A stretch of 64,000 bases of DNA, from the NCBI GenBank assembly GCA_902762805.1, contig CACWPQ010000003.1, forward strand, positions 1-64,000, given 5' to 3'. Under the pieces are notes generated by a model that worked only from the letters and a program-made list of their open reading frames with translations, was not told the DNA's origin and did not search any database. Of the stretch, positions 40,519 through 49,520 are shown piece after piece (within the stretch, counting starts at the first letter, position 1; every line of letters begins with the position of its first letter). Made by a program: the position numbers and the translations under genes. This DNA comes from an uncultured Bacteroidota bacterium (GTDB lineage Bacteria > Bacteroidota > Bacteroidia > Bacteroidales > P3).

Positions 40519-41436
40519 TCAGTGTCGGTTCACAAGGCGGAACACCTGCGGCGAAATCCGCATGGCCATGTAATTCACTCTGTGTCTTGCCTTTGTCCTG
40601 CTGGCGCGGCGATAGGCCTTCCAGTCCAGCAGCCGCAGCAGGTGGCGGTCCTCCTCGCGCGTGTTGTCCGAGAAGGCCATTTGGTAAATATGCGTAAGTG
40701 CTTGGTAAACAACCGTTCTGTCGATGCCCTCCATCATTCCGAACAGCTCCGACAGCTCGTTGCCTATCAGCACAAGACTCTCTTTGCTCCGCATGCCGCG
40801 GGTGGTCATGATGCTCCCTTCGCGCACGCGGTAATAATATAGTACATCCGGCAGCACACGCACACTCCCAGCCACGACGCAGACCCGCGGCGTGAACTGG
40901 TTGTCCTCGTGCAGAATGCCTTCGCGGAAGCGCAACTGGTTGTTGTTCAGGAATTCGCGTCGGTAGGCCCGTTGCCACACACACACAAACGGCACCACCC
41001 GCGCCTCCAGCGCATGGCGGCAGTAGTAGTCCCACCCCTTGGCCTCCTCGGCCTCCAGGCGGTCGGTCTGCTCGTTGTCGGTGCGCCTGCAGGCGTAGCA
41101 CACGATGTCCGTGCCGTCGGCCGCCGCGGCCAGCTTCTCCAGCATGTCGGGGGCCACCCAGTCGTCGCTGTCCACGTACACAATGTATTCTCCTTCAGCC
41201 ACATCGGTGCCGCTGTTGCGCGCTGCGCTCAGGCCGCCGTTCTCGCGGTCCACAATCCGCATCTGCGGGTACCGCGCAGCCCACTCGGCCAGTTTGGCAC
41301 GGCTGCCGTCGGTCGAGCCGTCGTTGACGCACACCACCTCGTAGTCCGCATAGCGCTGCGCCTGCAGGCTCCGCAGGCAGTCGTCGAGGTAGGCCTCCAC
41401 GTTGTAGACCGGAACAACCACAGAGAATTTTTTCAT
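40519..41436 (-). CDS. Glycosyltransferase family 2 protein
   Basis: A 305-residue GT-A enzyme: FSVVVPVYNVEAYLDDCL, VCVNDGSTDGSRAKL, ARNSGTDVAEGEYIVYVD then SDDWVAPDM. Typical for beta-glycosyltransferases of capsule loci. Preceded by a family B repeat. Confidence 0.92.
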   Translation of the reverse strand: MKKFSVVVPVYNVEAYLDDCLRSLQAQRYADYEVVCVNDGSTDGSRAKLAEWAARYPQMRIVDRENGGLSAARNSGTDVAEGEYIVYVDSDDWVAPDMLEKLAAAADGTDIVCYACRRTDNEQTDRLEAEEAKGWDYYCRHALEARVVPFVCVWQRAYRREFLNNNQLRFREGILHEDNQFTPRVCVVAGSVRVLPDVLYYYRVREGSIMTTRGMRSKESLVLIGNELSELFGMMEGIDRTVVYQALTHIYQMAFSDNTREEDRHLLRLLDWKAYRRASRTKARHRVNYMAMRISPQVFRLVNRH

Positions 41437-41452
41437 ATCCTTTTCAGAGGTT

Positions 41453-41484
41453 TTAGAGAGGAAGAAGGGGGGAAGAAGAGGGTG
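41453..41484 (+). repeat. Family B purine-rich repeat, copy 3
   Basis: TTAGAGAGGAAGAAG then GGGGGGAAGAAGAGGGTGG, closely matching 45895-45929. It fills the 66-bp gap between a GT2 gene and the DUF5672 gene. Confidence 0.7.
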
Positions 41485-41502
41485 GATATACAGTGTTGTA
41501 TA

Positions 41503-42345
41503 TCATCCGTTTGTGTTTTTGTAAATTTGGGGGTACCAGAAGCTTTCGTTGTCATATTTGAACCACATGTGGCAGCCCATCGGCAGGCGGTTGCCGTTCA
41601 TCTTGTAGCAGGTCGCCGGACGCATGTCGAAGCTGAAGTCCAGCGCCTCGCGTGCCGTCGGGATGCGCATCAGTCCGTTGTACTGGCATTGCGCGAAGGC
41701 CTTGTCCTCCTGCCCGTTCTGTTTTATGTAGTATTGCAGTGTGTTGTGGTAGCCTGTCAGCGCCCGGAATGCCAGCCATGGCCACAGCCACGGCTTCTGG
41801 TCCAGCCTCCGCCGGTTCTCCTTGGCCAGGCGGCCGATGCCTTTCAGCGGCTTGTGCAGCAGCCGTGGCGTGGTCAGCACCCGCAGAAAGGTGTCGACGC
41901 GGCGCAGGCAGAACCCTCCGTTGCCCACTTCCCAGTGGTCGAGGTTCTCCACCTCTTGGCTCCAGTGGCACAGCCAGGGGCCGCCCACGTAGTCGTAGCC
42001 CCGTGCGCACCACTCGTCCAACCGGTCCTCGAACACATAGGCGTCCAGTTGGTAGATGAGCATATACTCGTATTCGGCAAAGGCTTCGTAGAACATCGAG
42101 CTGTAGCACAGCCTGTTGTATGCCTTGACACCGCTGAACCACTCTCGTCCGAAGGTGCGCTTGCGGAACTTCACCCCCGCCTCGCTGCACGCCCGTTCGT
42201 AGAACGTGGTGTCCAGCTCGTTGCTGCAAAGGAAGCAGATGTCTCTCACTCCCAGTACTTTGAGGCACTGGCGCAGCGATTGCAGTTCGTCGCCTTCCAC
42301 CGTGGGTGCGATGACGGGCACTATTATGGCAACCTTGCGGTTCAT
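41503..42345 (-). CDS. DUF5672 family protein (probable glycosyltransferase)
   Basis: A 280-residue protein: KVAIIVPVIAPTVEGDEL, YMLIYQLDAYVFEDRLDEW (QLD..Y as the likely acidic metal site), YDYVGGPWLCHW and VGNGGFCLRRVDTFL, all typical of DUF5672. It is thought to be a sugar transferase on structural grounds. I used the ATG that overlaps the previous stop by 4 bp; the longer upstream frame is the neighbour read out of phase. Confidence 0.82.
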   Translation of the reverse strand: MNRKVAIIVPVIAPTVEGDELQSLRQCLKVLGVRDICFLCSNELDTTFYERACSEAGVKFRKRTFGREWFSGVKAYNRLCYSSMFYEAFAEYEYMLIYQLDAYVFEDRLDEWCARGYDYVGGPWLCHWSQEVENLDHWEVGNGGFCLRRVDTFLRVLTTPRLLHKPLKGIGRLAKENRRRLDQKPWLWPWLAFRALTGYHNTLQYYIKQNGQEDKAFAQCQYNGLMRIPTAREALDFSFDMRPATCYKMNGNRLPMGCHMWFKYDNESFWYPQIYKNTNG

Positions 42346-43187
42346 TGGTTGTCGAGCATTTGCATGAGTGTATCCGACTTTCCTCGCTCCATCTTGCGGG
42401 CGAAAAGTGCGCCGGAGGCCTTGATGCTGGCGTAGTCCTTCTCGGTCAGCACCTGCGGGTTGGCTCCGTCGGCGCCCCAGTCTATGTAGCGCATATAGTT
42501 GTTGGTCAACTTGATATCGCTGTTGGCCCATAGGGTGGGCAGGCATATCTCCTCGGCGATGCTCGTGTGGCGGAAGCGGCGCAGGTAGCCGGGGTGCCGC
42601 TGCAGGTAGTCCAGCGCCTTGCCGATAGCCTTGCGGCTCATGCTCCAGTAGGTGCCGCCGCCGTAGAGTTTTCCGCCGAAGTAGTTGAAGCTTCGCCGCA
42701 AGCCCATTCGCCGTTGCAGGCTGTTCAGCTTGCGCGTCAGCCAGGCGCCAGTGGTGCGGTGCGCGTTGGGGCGCAGCCACCAGTAATTGATGCGGTTCAG
42801 CCCCCCCTCGCGGCCCCATTCGCTGTGCGGCAGCGGGAAGTGCTCCAGGTAGTTGTCCTCGCGGTGCTCCTCGCAGAACCGTTTGAATTCCGCCAGCGGC
42901 ATGGCGGGGTAGTCGCTGCCGGTGATGAGGTGGAAGTATTCCAAGTCGCCGTGCGCATAGGCCTCAGCCATCAGCATGATGATGGCTTTCAGGTGGTTAT
43001 AGTCGCCCCACTCCACGCTGTAGCGGCTCATCAGGTGCACGTTCTGGCGCCGTCCGATGTCCGATGTTGCTTCGCCGCACTTCTTGTCCAGGTGGATAAA
43101 GAACTCGAAGTCGCCGTCGAAGCGGTCGATCAGCCGCTTCAGCTGCTCCATGTCCCGGTAGGCTGTGATTAGCAGGGCTTGTCTCAT
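42342..43187 (-). CDS. Glycosyltransferase family 14 (core-2/I-branching type)
   Basis: A 281-residue protein: ALLITAYRDMEQLKRLI, FEFFIHLDKKC, VEWGDYNHLKAIIMLM, YFHLITGSDYPAMPLAEF and GGTYWSMSRKAIGKAL are the GT14 blocks. Animal members make beta-1,6-GlcNAc branches and others are xylosyltransferases. Here it may introduce a branch point. Confidence 0.9.
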   Translation of the reverse strand: MRQALLITAYRDMEQLKRLIDRFDGDFEFFIHLDKKCGEATSDIGRRQNVHLMSRYSVEWGDYNHLKAIIMLMAEAYAHGDLEYFHLITGSDYPAMPLAEFKRFCEEHREDNYLEHFPLPHSEWGREGGLNRINYWWLRPNAHRTTGAWLTRKLNSLQRRMGLRRSFNYFGGKLYGGGTYWSMSRKAIGKALDYLQRHPGYLRRFRHTSIAEEICLPTLWANSDIKLTNNYMRYIDWGADGANPQVLTEKDYASIKASGALFARKMERGKSDTLMQMLDNQ

Positions 43188-44128
43188 TGCAGCAAGGGTT
43201 TAAGCAGGTTGTGCAGGTCGGAGTAGTATTTCCATATCCGCTGTTCGGCACCTGCCAGCAAGCGGGGCTTCGAAGCCAGGCTGTAGTATTCGTCCGGCTG
43301 GCTCTCGAGGTGGCGTATGCGGGCAAGGAGTTCGCTGTTGGGCTTCCCGGGTTCCCATTGCATGATGCATTCGGGGTTGAGGATGTCGGGTTCGGGTGTT
43401 CCGGCGCTGCCGCTATAGATGGGGATGCAGCCGGAGAGAATGGCGTCGAACACCTTCTCGGTGACATAGCCCGGGCAGTCCGAGTTCTCCGGGCAGATAT
43501 TGTATCGGTATTGTCGCAGGAAGCTGGGTTTGTCGTCGTTATACTGCAACCGCAGGTCGTCGGTGTTGTGCCGGAACCGGCCTGCCGAGTCCACGTCCGC
43601 GATATCCTGCAGGGCGTCCATCATTTCAGCCCGCAGGCCGCCAGTGTCGTGGCTACTGACAAGGGCGCAGAAGCGTGGCCGTTTGCCCAGGCTGGGGTGG
43701 CGCATCTTTTCGACCATCGTGTCGATGTCTTTCTCTGTGGCTTCGGGCGGGAAATGCCACATCACCCACAGCGGCAGCCGCAGGTAGTTATTTTCCCCGG
43801 CCAGGTCGAAGCCGATAGAGCGGTCGTAATGCTGGCTTTGGTATCGTTGCAGTTGGTTGGCAAACCGGTCAGCGTGTATGTTTTCGCCGGTGTAGAAGAT
43901 GTTGCGGCCCGGACGGTGGTCGCGCATGTGGGCCGTGGAGCCCAGAATGGAGGTGAAGTTCACCCGCATCCCTTTGGACAGAGGGCCAAAGTGATTGACG
44001 ATGAAGCGGCTGAACCACATCTCCTCCGGCCGCTGGTCTGTCCAGAAGTTGTAGTATTTTATCGGGCTTTTATGGTTGTAGCGTCGCAGACGCCATTCGG
44101 TGCGCCAGGTTGCCAGTTGGGTTTTCAT
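43184..44128 (-). CDS. Glycosyltransferase family 10 (alpha-1,3/1,4-fucosyltransferase type)
   Basis: A 314-residue protein with the fucosyltransferase signature YRYNICPENSDCPGYVTEK followed by VFDAILSGCIPIYSGS (residues about 195-230) and the upstream IFYTGENIHADRF. GT10 enzymes use GDP-fucose and make Lewis-type linkages in Helicobacter and Bacteroides. Start at MKTQLATWR overlaps the previous stop by 4 bp. Confidence 0.88.
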   Translation of the reverse strand: MKTQLATWRTEWRLRRYNHKSPIKYYNFWTDQRPEEMWFSRFIVNHFGPLSKGMRVNFTSILGSTAHMRDHRPGRNIFYTGENIHADRFANQLQRYQSQHYDRSIGFDLAGENNYLRLPLWVMWHFPPEATEKDIDTMVEKMRHPSLGKRPRFCALVSSHDTGGLRAEMMDALQDIADVDSAGRFRHNTDDLRLQYNDDKPSFLRQYRYNICPENSDCPGYVTEKVFDAILSGCIPIYSGSAGTPEPDILNPECIMQWEPGKPNSELLARIRHLESQPDEYYSLASKPRLLAGAEQRIWKYYSDLHNLLKPLLQ

Positions 44129-44817
44129 AGCTGCTGCTTGTCGATGCGGGGCAGTGGGTTGGGCCATTCGCCGCGGCGCAGCGGGCCGCCCCAGGATTTG
44201 ACGGTGGTTTTGAGGTTCAGCGAGTTGCAGATGTCCAGGGTGTCTCGGTTGTGTGCCCCGTGGGGGAAGGAGAAGTGCTCCACTTCGCGCCCGATCATCG
44301 CCTCCAGCTTGCGTTTCGAGCCCTCGATTTCAGCCTGTTGCTGCTCGCGCGACAGGGTGTTCAGCTTGGGATGGCTCACCGTGTGTGCGCCGAGGGTGCA
44401 GAGGGGCTCGGCAGCCAGCGCGCGCAGCTCGTCGAGGCTCATGCCCAGCGCCTGTCCGGCATACCACCACGCCTCCATCTTGTTGTCGATCAGGCCGGTG
44501 GTGACGTATATGGTGAACGGCACCCCGAGGCGTTTCAGCAGGGGGTAGGCCAGGGTGTAGTTGTCGCGGTAGCCGTCGTCGAAGGTCACCACCACCCACG
44601 GGCCGCGGCATGGCAGCTCATCCAGCGACACAAATCGGTAACCCTTTTGTTTGTAGTCGTTTATCTCCCTCTCCAGCCATTGCGGCGTCACCTCCAGCTC
44701 TCGCTGCTCCTCCGCCTCGCTCTGCCGCTCCACCACGCGGTGCAGCATCCATATCTCACCCTCCACGGGGTGGGTCAGCTTGTATATTTTTCGGGTTATT
44801 TTGCTGGCGATTGACAT
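44125..44817 (-). CDS. Polysaccharide deacetylase family protein
   Basis: A 230-residue NodB-fold protein: WVVVTFDDGYRDNYTLAYP (motif 1), LGAHTVSHPKLNTLSREQQ (metal-binding His pair) and FSFPHGAHNRDTL (motif 3). All three are intact. Its N-terminal part is short and there is no signal peptide. A GTG three codons upstream is an alternative start. Confidence 0.88.
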   Translation of the reverse strand: MSIASKITRKIYKLTHPVEGEIWMLHRVVERQSEAEEQRELEVTPQWLEREINDYKQKGYRFVSLDELPCRGPWVVVTFDDGYRDNYTLAYPLLKRLGVPFTIYVTTGLIDNKMEAWWYAGQALGMSLDELRALAAEPLCTLGAHTVSHPKLNTLSREQQQAEIEGSKRKLEAMIGREVEHFSFPHGAHNRDTLDICNSLNLKTTVKSWGGPLRRGEWPNPLPRIDKQQL

Positions 44818-44864
44818 TGTGACCACGGCTATTTATGGTGTCGCCCCTTCGGGGCTCCACTGCG

Positions 44865-45881
44865 TCACGCTTTTTTGCGCAGTATACTCTTAATCAAAAA
44901 CTTCGTCTCATACCTCCGTCCCGTTTTCAACGCCAGCCCGCTGCGGAGATACTTCACATACCCCGGCAGCGAGTAGCCGTCGGCGAAAAATCGGTTGACA
45001 ATCGTGTCGTAGAGGCTGATCCTCAGATGCTTGTCCAGTCGGCGGCGCAAAGCCTCCTCCTCGAAGTGGCCCACGCTGCGGTTCGCATCTATCATCTTCT
45101 GCGCGAATGCTTTACGCTGCATCAGGTCCGCGCGCGTATCTATTTCTTTACGTGTGAACTGCTGAACGTAGTACCGCTTCTCCTCCTCGCTGAACCTATC
45201 GCTCAACCATTCAAGCATATAGCGCCTTACCTGCGCCACCTTCTCCTGCTGCACCACGCGCTTTTCGGTGCATATCTGCGTGGGGTGCATGCGGTAGTGG
45301 AAGAGGGTTTCCTGAATGTTGTATAACTTTGTAACACGCAGGCATTCAGCCCAGAAGCGGTAGTCCTCGGCTGGGAATGCCTCGGAGCTGTACCGAAGGC
45401 CGTGGTCGCGGTAAAGGGTCATGCGGTAGGTGGGCACGATGACCGTGCACTCGAACAGCATGTTGGCCAGTCCGTCCTCGTGCTTTTCGGGGAAACGCAC
45501 GAGCGACTGCTGCGTGCCGAAGCGCTCGAAACCGCCGCTTACGATTCCTATTTCGGGGTGATTGTCAAGCACTTCCACCTCGCGTTCGAGCCAGAACGGC
45601 TCCGCGATGTCGTCGCCGTCCATGCGTGCCACCAGCTCGGTAGTGATGAGGCTGAGGCCGCGGTTGAGGTTGTCGGCAAGACCCAAGTTGCCGGGGTTGC
45701 GCTCGATACGGATGCGCGGGTCGTCGATGGTGCGCACCACATCGAGCGTGCCGTCGGTCGAGCAGTCGTCCATCACCAGCAGTTCGAAGTCGGAGTATGT
45801 CTGCCGCAGGACACTTTCGATAGCCTCGCGGACGTACTTTTCGACGTTGTATGTCGGCATCAGAATCGTTACCTTTGCCAT
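44865..45881 (-). CDS. Glycosyltransferase family 2 protein
   Basis: A 338-residue GT-A enzyme: VTILMPTYNVEKYVREAI, VMDDCSTDGTLDVV, ELVARMDGDDIAEPFWLE (DGDD metal site). Long helical C-terminus with basic end KFLIKSILRKKA. Preceded by a family B repeat. Confidence 0.92.
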   Translation of the reverse strand: MAKVTILMPTYNVEKYVREAIESVLRQTYSDFELLVMDDCSTDGTLDVVRTIDDPRIRIERNPGNLGLADNLNRGLSLITTELVARMDGDDIAEPFWLEREVEVLDNHPEIGIVSGGFERFGTQQSLVRFPEKHEDGLANMLFECTVIVPTYRMTLYRDHGLRYSSEAFPAEDYRFWAECLRVTKLYNIQETLFHYRMHPTQICTEKRVVQQEKVAQVRRYMLEWLSDRFSEEEKRYYVQQFTRKEIDTRADLMQRKAFAQKMIDANRSVGHFEEEALRRRLDKHLRISLYDTIVNRFFADGYSLPGYVKYLRSGLALKTGRRYETKFLIKSILRKKA

Positions 45882-45894
45882 GCTGCTTTTATTG

Positions 45895-45960
45895 TCTTAG
45901 AGAGGAAGAAGAGGGGAAGAAGAGGGTGCTTCTTATGCGCAGAGAATCAGCCTGTTGTGT
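45895..45960 (+). repeat. Family B purine-rich repeat, copy 2
   Basis: TTAGAGAGGAAGAAGAGGGG then AAGAAGAGGGTGCTTCTTATGCGC and a further partly conserved tail ending TGTTGTG. It matches 8853-8910 best and lies in the 112-bp gap between two GT2 genes. Confidence 0.75.
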
Positions 45961-45993
45961 AGGCGCTATTTTCCCTGGTTTTCCCAAAAATTC

Positions 45994-46896
45994 TCAGTTT
46001 TTTGTCAAAAGATGCTTTGCCCTGTATATCAGATAGTAAGCGTATATTTCGGGGTATTTGGTTGCCAACCGCTTGCGGATGGTCTTTTGCACATCAGGGG
46101 TGTACTTGTACTGCCGTTTGTAGGTGGCCCAGAGTTTGCCCCAGCCTTTGGCGTAGTCGCCCCGTTTCAGGCCACAGTTCGCCACCATATAGTCCAGCAC
46201 CTCGGTGCCCTCCAGGAAGGTAAGCCCCTGGCTTTCGGCTGTATTCGACACGTTGCTGGCATGCTGCCGGTAGTAGTTCAGCGGGGTTTCCACCATGACC
46301 ACACTGCCCTGTTCGGCCAGCAGCACGTAGAAGAACCAGTCGCCGCAGAGGCGCATGTGTTCGTAGCGCGCGGTCTCCGAGGGGCGGTAGGCGCTGCGGC
46401 GGAAGATGCACTCGCTGACGTTGGCTATGCCGTTGGATGTGGCCATGTGGCGTCGGATGAACCGGCGGCTTGTGTAGGTCTCCGCCTCGCCGCCGATACC
46501 GTTGTGGAACAGGCGTTTGCCCTGCTCGTCGACCCACCAGGTGGTGGTGAAAGCCAGCGTGCAGTCAGGCACGTGGGCGGTGGCGCCGAGCAGGCTTTCG
46601 AGGAAGTTGGGCTCGCAGTAGTCGTCGCTTTCGGCCACCCACACCCACTCGCCGCGAGCCAGTTCGATGCCCTTGTCCCACTGTCGGAAGGGGATGCCGC
46701 CGTTCTTCTCATTATATATTATGTGGCTCACCTTGGGGTGGTGGCGGTATTGCTCCATCACTTCGCGGCTGTTGTCGGTCGAGCAGTCGTCCAACAGTAT
46801 CAGTTCTAGGTCCGTATAGGTCTGGCCCAGGATGCTCTCTATCCGCTGCTGCAGGTAGGGTGCATGGTTGTAGTTGGGTACAATGACTGAAATCAC
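45994..46896 (-). CDS. Glycosyltransferase family 2 protein
   Basis: A 300-residue GT-A enzyme: ISVIVPNYNHAPYLQQRI, LILLDDCSTDNSREVM, GEWVWVAESDDYCEPNFLE. The metal motif is ESDD, a common variant. Cytoplasmic; substrates unknown. Confidence 0.9.
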   Translation of the reverse strand: MISVIVPNYNHAPYLQQRIESILGQTYTDLELILLDDCSTDNSREVMEQYRHHPKVSHIIYNEKNGGIPFRQWDKGIELARGEWVWVAESDDYCEPNFLESLLGATAHVPDCTLAFTTTWWVDEQGKRLFHNGIGGEAETYTSRRFIRRHMATSNGIANVSECIFRRSAYRPSETARYEHMRLCGDWFFYVLLAEQGSVVMVETPLNYYRQHASNVSNTAESQGLTFLEGTEVLDYMVANCGLKRGDYAKGWGKLWATYKRQYKYTPDVQKTIRKRLATKYPEIYAYYLIYRAKHLLTKN

Positions 46897-47717
46897 TTGA
46901 GTATTTTCAGTGGGCTTAACAGCTTCTGCCCCAGCTTGTAGGGCTTGGAACGGCGGATATTCTGGTAGTTTGCCGCGGCGCGCCAGAGTTCATTCAGCTG
47001 GTCCAGCTCGAACTGTGGCTTGTCGATACCGCGCGCTATCGGCAGGCTGGCCTGCCATTTGTTGTGGAACCGCACCGTGGCGCGGTAGAGTGGCTCCATA
47101 GTGGCGGGGTCGTTCCACTTGCTTTCGCTCCAGCGGTGCTCGTTGAGCATGTGGCGTGTAACCACCGCCCGCAGCCCGAGGCTCTGCACCTGCATGCTGA
47201 TGTCCATGTCGTAGCCGTGCCATGCCTCGTAGGTCTGCTCGTCGAAACTGATTTGTTCAAACAGGCGTTTGGGGATGAAGAACAGCTGTCCGTCCACGGC
47301 CACCACGTCGGCTACGCCGTCGCGGTAGTAGAAGTTCACGTCCTTCTCGCGCAGGGTGCCGTTGTCGTTGTCGATGTTGTAGATGGACAGGTAGGGCGAC
47401 TGGCTCCAGTAGGCCGGCGCCGAGGGCAGGAAGTGGCAGCCGCCCACGCCCACAAGCCCGATGGTTTCGTCCTGCAGCAGGTCGGTGGCCACCTGGCCCC
47501 AGCCCTGGCTGCGGTGCATAATGTCGTCGTGGCGGAAGCAGAGCACATCGCCTTTGGCGCGCCGCACCCCCTCGTTGTAGGCCGAAAAGAGGGTGTATTC
47601 GCCTCGGCTGTTGTCGATAACGACCAGCTCGTGGTCGCAACCCACCGTGGCAGCTATGTTCTCCGCCTGCTCGGTGGGCAGGTGTCCGTCGCGCGAACAG
47701 ATGATGATCGAGAGCAT
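46893..47717 (-). CDS. Glycosyltransferase (GT2-like, short N-terminal form)
   Basis: A 274-residue protein: LSIIICSRDGHLPTEQAENI, HELVVIDNSRGEYTLFSAYN, GDVLCFRHDDIMHRSQGW (HDD site). Its C-terminus RRSKPYKLGQKLLSPLKILK carries the same tail motif as three other transferases of the locus. Confidence 0.82.
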   Translation of the reverse strand: MLSIIICSRDGHLPTEQAENIAATVGCDHELVVIDNSRGEYTLFSAYNEGVRRAKGDVLCFRHDDIMHRSQGWGQVATDLLQDETIGLVGVGGCHFLPSAPAYWSQSPYLSIYNIDNDNGTLREKDVNFYYRDGVADVVAVDGQLFFIPKRLFEQISFDEQTYEAWHGYDMDISMQVQSLGLRAVVTRHMLNEHRWSESKWNDPATMEPLYRATVRFHNKWQASLPIARGIDKPQFELDQLNELWRAAANYQNIRRSKPYKLGQKLLSPLKILK

Positions 47718-47719
47718 AT

Positions 47720-48586
47720 CTAGATGACTTCTATGGTTTCTGCATAGTGGCGGTCGAACTCCTGCTCCATGCGTTGCTCGGTGAGCAGGTAGTGGAACCC
47801 CATCTCTTGCTCCTTGTTGGCGTCGGAAAGTTTCTTGCCCAGCTGGCGGTTGCGGGCTATCACTTCGGCTTTGCCGAGGTATTTGTAGTGCAGCAGTTTG
47901 AGCGGTTCAGTGCTGTGGCGCACGATGCCCAGAGGCGATGCGGCGTGGCATCCGGGGGTGAACTGGGTCTCCACGATGCGGTGGGGATCGAAAATGAGGT
48001 GCTTGTTCATGTAGTCGGTGGCGTAGCCGCGACGCACTTGGTCGGTGATGAGCCCCTGTTCGGGGGTGGGGTATTCGAGGCTGTACATCTCATAGCCAGC
48101 CACGTCGGGGAAGCTGACGCCCTGTTTCACCAGCGAAGCGAGGTGGTGCTGGAGGTCGGGGTGGTAGACAAACTCGTCGGTGTCGCAGACCACCACCAGG
48201 TCGGCCTTGCCGCGCGACTGCTTCCAGCAGTGGTTTTTGACGCGCTGGTTCTCGGCATCGTCGAAGACGCCCTTGATGCCGAATTTGCGCATCTCGGCAT
48301 CGGGGCGGGCGCTGACGAGGGCTTCGGAGCGGTCGGTGGAGTAGTTGTCGTAGATGGTGAAGCGGGATACGAAGCGCTCGTAGTAGCTGAACACGAAGGG
48401 CAGCATGCGTTCCTCGTTCCAGCATACGCAGTAGTAGTGGACTATGGGGGTGCGGATGCCATGCAAACGCTTGTGGATGCGCAGCTTGAGCATAAGGATA
48501 TAGTTCCACAGCAGGGTGAGGATGATGTGCAGGTTCTGTCCTTTCTGGAGGACGATATGGTGTCGGGTGAGCCAGTTGTGGAGCAT
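47720..48586 (-). CDS. Glycosyltransferase family 2/92-like protein
   Basis: A 288-residue protein: VHYYCVCWNEERMLPFVFS, RFTIYDNYSTDRSEALV, ADLVVVCDTDEFVYHPDL (DTDE metal site), a pattern of GT2/DUF23-like transferases of the Glyco_tranf_2_4 type. I chose MLHNWLTRHH, 5 bp after the preceding stop; in-frame upstream Met codons overlap that gene. Confidence 0.8.
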   Translation of the reverse strand: MLHNWLTRHHIVLQKGQNLHIILTLLWNYILMLKLRIHKRLHGIRTPIVHYYCVCWNEERMLPFVFSYYERFVSRFTIYDNYSTDRSEALVSARPDAEMRKFGIKGVFDDAENQRVKNHCWKQSRGKADLVVVCDTDEFVYHPDLQHHLASLVKQGVSFPDVAGYEMYSLEYPTPEQGLITDQVRRGYATDYMNKHLIFDPHRIVETQFTPGCHAASPLGIVRHSTEPLKLLHYKYLGKAEVIARNRQLGKKLSDANKEQEMGFHYLLTEQRMEQEFDRHYAETIEVI

Positions 48587-48591
48587 GGTTG

Positions 48592-49428
48592 TCAGTGTTT
48601 CAGGCGAAGCCATGTGGCGGGTTTGAGGAGGATTTTGCCGAGGCGGTAGGCCTTCGACTGGCGCACGGCGTCGGCTTTGCCGTAGAGCCACTGGTAGTGC
48701 GACCACATTTCGCGGAAGTAGACGATGTCCTGCAGGTAGGGTCGGTAGAGGGGTTCGTGGTTGTGGTAGAGTTGTCGGAGGAGGGTTTGCATGTTGTTGT
48801 CGGCGTCGAGCGAGCGCGACACTTCGAGGACGCGCCAGTGGAAGAGGCGTTCCTGGATGCAGTGGACGCGGTCGTCGGGGCGGAGGAAGTAGAGCCAGTA
48901 GTCCCAGTCCTCGAAGCCTTTGACCATGTTGGTGTTGTAGCCGTCGGTGCGGTCGAAGTCTTCGCGGCGGTACATGGCGCAGTAGTGTACCATGTTGGTC
49001 CAGAGCAGGGCTTCGAAGCTGTAGGGCGGCAGGTCCCAGTCGCCGGTGCGGTTGCCGAAGGTGTCGGCGAGGGTGTAGACGAGTTTGACCTCGGGATGGG
49101 CGGAGAGGTATTCGGCGCAGCGCTGGACGTAGGTGGGTTCGATGGCGTCGTCGGCGTCGAGGGCCATGACGTAGAGGCCGTTGGAGCTGCGGATGCCGTT
49201 GTTGCGTGCGGCGCTGACGCCGGCGTTGAGCTGGTGGATGTAGCGCAGGTTGGGCATGGTGTCGAGGTATGGGGCGACGACTTGGCGCGTGTTGTCGGGC
49301 GAGCCGTCGTCGACGACGATGATTTCCAGCGAGGGGTAGGTCTGTCGCTGCATCGACTCCAGTGTGGTGCCGATATACTGTGCTTTTTTGTAGCAGGGGA
49401 TGATGACGGAGACGAGGGGTTGTTCCAT
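48592..49428 (-). CDS. Glycosyltransferase family 2 protein
   Basis: A 278-residue GT-A enzyme: LVSVIIPCYKKAQYIGTTL, VVDDGSPDNTRQVV, YVMALDADDAIEPTYVQR. It ends with RQSKAYRLGKILLKPATWL, the shared tail motif. The chosen start (MEQPLVS) is the base next to a family A palindrome (49429-49509), which would place a stem-loop right over the ribosome-binding region. An upstream in-frame ATG within that repeat is rejected. Confidence 0.9.
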   Translation of the reverse strand: MEQPLVSVIIPCYKKAQYIGTTLESMQRQTYPSLEIIVVDDGSPDNTRQVVAPYLDTMPNLRYIHQLNAGVSAARNNGIRSSNGLYVMALDADDAIEPTYVQRCAEYLSAHPEVKLVYTLADTFGNRTGDWDLPPYSFEALLWTNMVHYCAMYRREDFDRTDGYNTNMVKGFEDWDYWLYFLRPDDRVHCIQERLFHWRVLEVSRSLDADNNMQTLLRQLYHNHEPLYRPYLQDIVYFREMWSHYQWLYGKADAVRQSKAYRLGKILLKPATWLRLKH

Positions 49429-49509
49429 GGGGGTTCGGTAGGGGAATGGTAGGGGTTCTCTAGGGTAATAGAAAGGCCTTTTCCCATTATTACCCATCGA
49501 TGGGTAATG
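49429..49509 (-). repeat. Family A palindromic repeat, copy 3
   Basis: Reverse complement of copy 1 with about three mismatches in 81 bp. The palindrome TTACCCATCGATGGGTAA is at 49490-49507. Its last base is next to the ATG of the glycosyltransferase gene to its left, and it separates that gene from the fucosyltransferase gene upstream. Confidence 0.85.
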
Positions 49510-49520
49510 GTGTTTACTTT

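Noticed and set aside
44825..44864. Hairpin GCCCC-TTCG-GGGC in the gap before a deacetylase gene, considered as a terminator
   Set aside because: The stem is only 5 bp with no U-tract, inside an operon.
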